Of a stretch of DNA of 64,000 bases, positions 63,811 through 64,000 are shown piece after piece. The DNA is from Streptococcus salivarius. GTDB lineage: Bacteria; Bacillota; Bacilli; Lactobacillales; Streptococcaceae. The stretch covers positions 1 through 64,000 of the forward strand of contig NZ_CP015284.1 of the NCBI RefSeq assembly GCF_002094975.1, given 5' to 3'. The notes under the pieces are model-generated. The model was given only the letters and a program-made list of their open reading frames with translations. It ran no database searches and was not told the DNA's origin. Each line of letters begins with the position of its first letter. Position 1 is the stretch's first letter. The translations under genes were made by a program, and so were the position numbers.

Positions 63811-63924
63811 ATGAAGAAAATACTATCTTTACAGCAATTAAAAAAAACAGAAAGAGCTAAAACGAAATCTAGTATGAGTTTGAACTGTCAAATGAGTAGT
63901 AATAATAGCTGGTTTTTCTGCTAA
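63811..63924 (+). CDS. class III lanthipeptide precursor, 37 aa
   Basis: AGGAGGAATCAA precedes the ATG. The leader MKKILSLQQLKKTERAKTK repeats the LSLQQL motif, and the core carries SSMSLNC and SNNSWFFC, again two S-xx-S-x(2-3)-C units in the same register. The pair differs mainly by conservative changes in the linkers, so they may act as two related or synergistic peptides, or be substrates of one enzyme. It is followed by a terminator. Confidence 0.8.
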   Translation: MKKILSLQQLKKTERAKTKSSMSLNCQMSSNNSWFFC

Positions 63925-63958
63925 AAAAGTATTTTAAATGTTTACCTAATAATACCCT

Positions 63959-63989
63959 AACTAGCCTTGAAAGTTTTTCAAGGCTAGTT
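63959..63989 (+). terminator. hairpin after the second precursor gene
   Basis: AACTAGCCTTGAAA pairs perfectly with its complement over 14 bp with a 3-base loop. The T-tract is weak, so it may also protect the 3' end of the message. Confidence 0.6.
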
Positions 63990-64000
63990 GCATAGTGAGA

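Noticed and set aside
1..64000. tRNA or rRNA genes, prophage structural genes, integrase-flanked ICE ends
   Set aside because: None were seen by eye. The only tyrosine-recombinase-like gene appears inactive, and a complete plasmid replication/partition block is present.

Overview
The window looks like about a quarter to a half of a large conjugative plasmid from a Streptococcus, most likely of the salivarius group. That placement is inference. It rests on AT-rich DNA, an LPXTG-type giant surface protein with a streptococcal signal peptide, a XerS-like recombinase relative, and IS3, IS30 and IS110 elements. A Rep_3-like initiator with an 11 x 21-bp iteron array, a ParA operon with a repeat-rich centromere region, a VirD4-type coupling protein, and SSB, ERF, RadC-like and SNF2/methylase genes together indicate a plasmid backbone rather than a chromosome. 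No rRNA or tRNA genes were seen.

Layout. (1) 0-10.2 kb: a leftward operon of about 20 small genes, including ssb, an ERF annealing protein, a PD-(D/E)XK exonuclease, a RadC-like protein and a GNAT protein. It starts from one promoter through a structured leader of about 540 nt. (2) 10.2-12 kb: a compact locus with four 36-bp repeats and three ~30-bp spacers, its own promoter, a tracrRNA-like leader and a terminator, beside a 430-aa TnpB/Cas12-like protein that appears to have lost its nuclease residues. (3) 12-24 kb: a conjugation-type module with membrane proteins, a thioredoxin-fold membrane protein, a Replic_Relax-like protein, a coupling ATPase, a candidate oriT hairpin and a probable small RNA carrying CCTCCT loops. 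(4) 24-33 kb: an 8.5-kb gene for a cell-wall-anchored LRR/lipase-like/G5 protein. (5) 33-40 kb: a secreted-type nuclease, a XerS-like protein without catalytic residues, the replication initiator, iterons, parA operon and centromere. (6) 40.2-53 kb: a rightward operon whose promoter and ~535-nt leader are an inverted copy of those in region 1. It encodes a primase-like protein, an HExxH metalloprotein, an XRE regulator, a PilT/VirB11-like ATPase, a PcfJ-like protein and a giant SNF2/methylase. (7) 53-59 kb: a nest of insertion sequences with a GtrA-like gene and an Abi_2 defence gene. (8) 59-64 kb: a class III lanthipeptide locus with a trypsin-like protease, LanKC and two precursor peptides, split by an IS30 element.

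How it fits together. The two leader-driven operons share promoter, leader, ribosome-binding sites and intergenic hairpins, and many of their genes are preceded by a terminator-like hairpin. This suggests coordinated expression that reads through terminators, perhaps at entry into a recipient, because SSB, recombination and antirestriction-type functions are grouped there. The strongest candidates for undescribed biology are the TnpB/Cas12-like mini-array locus, the paired structured leaders, the anti-Shine-Dalgarno small RNA and the lanthipeptide locus with a trypsin-like protease. All functional statements come from reading the sequence; no database search was possible.
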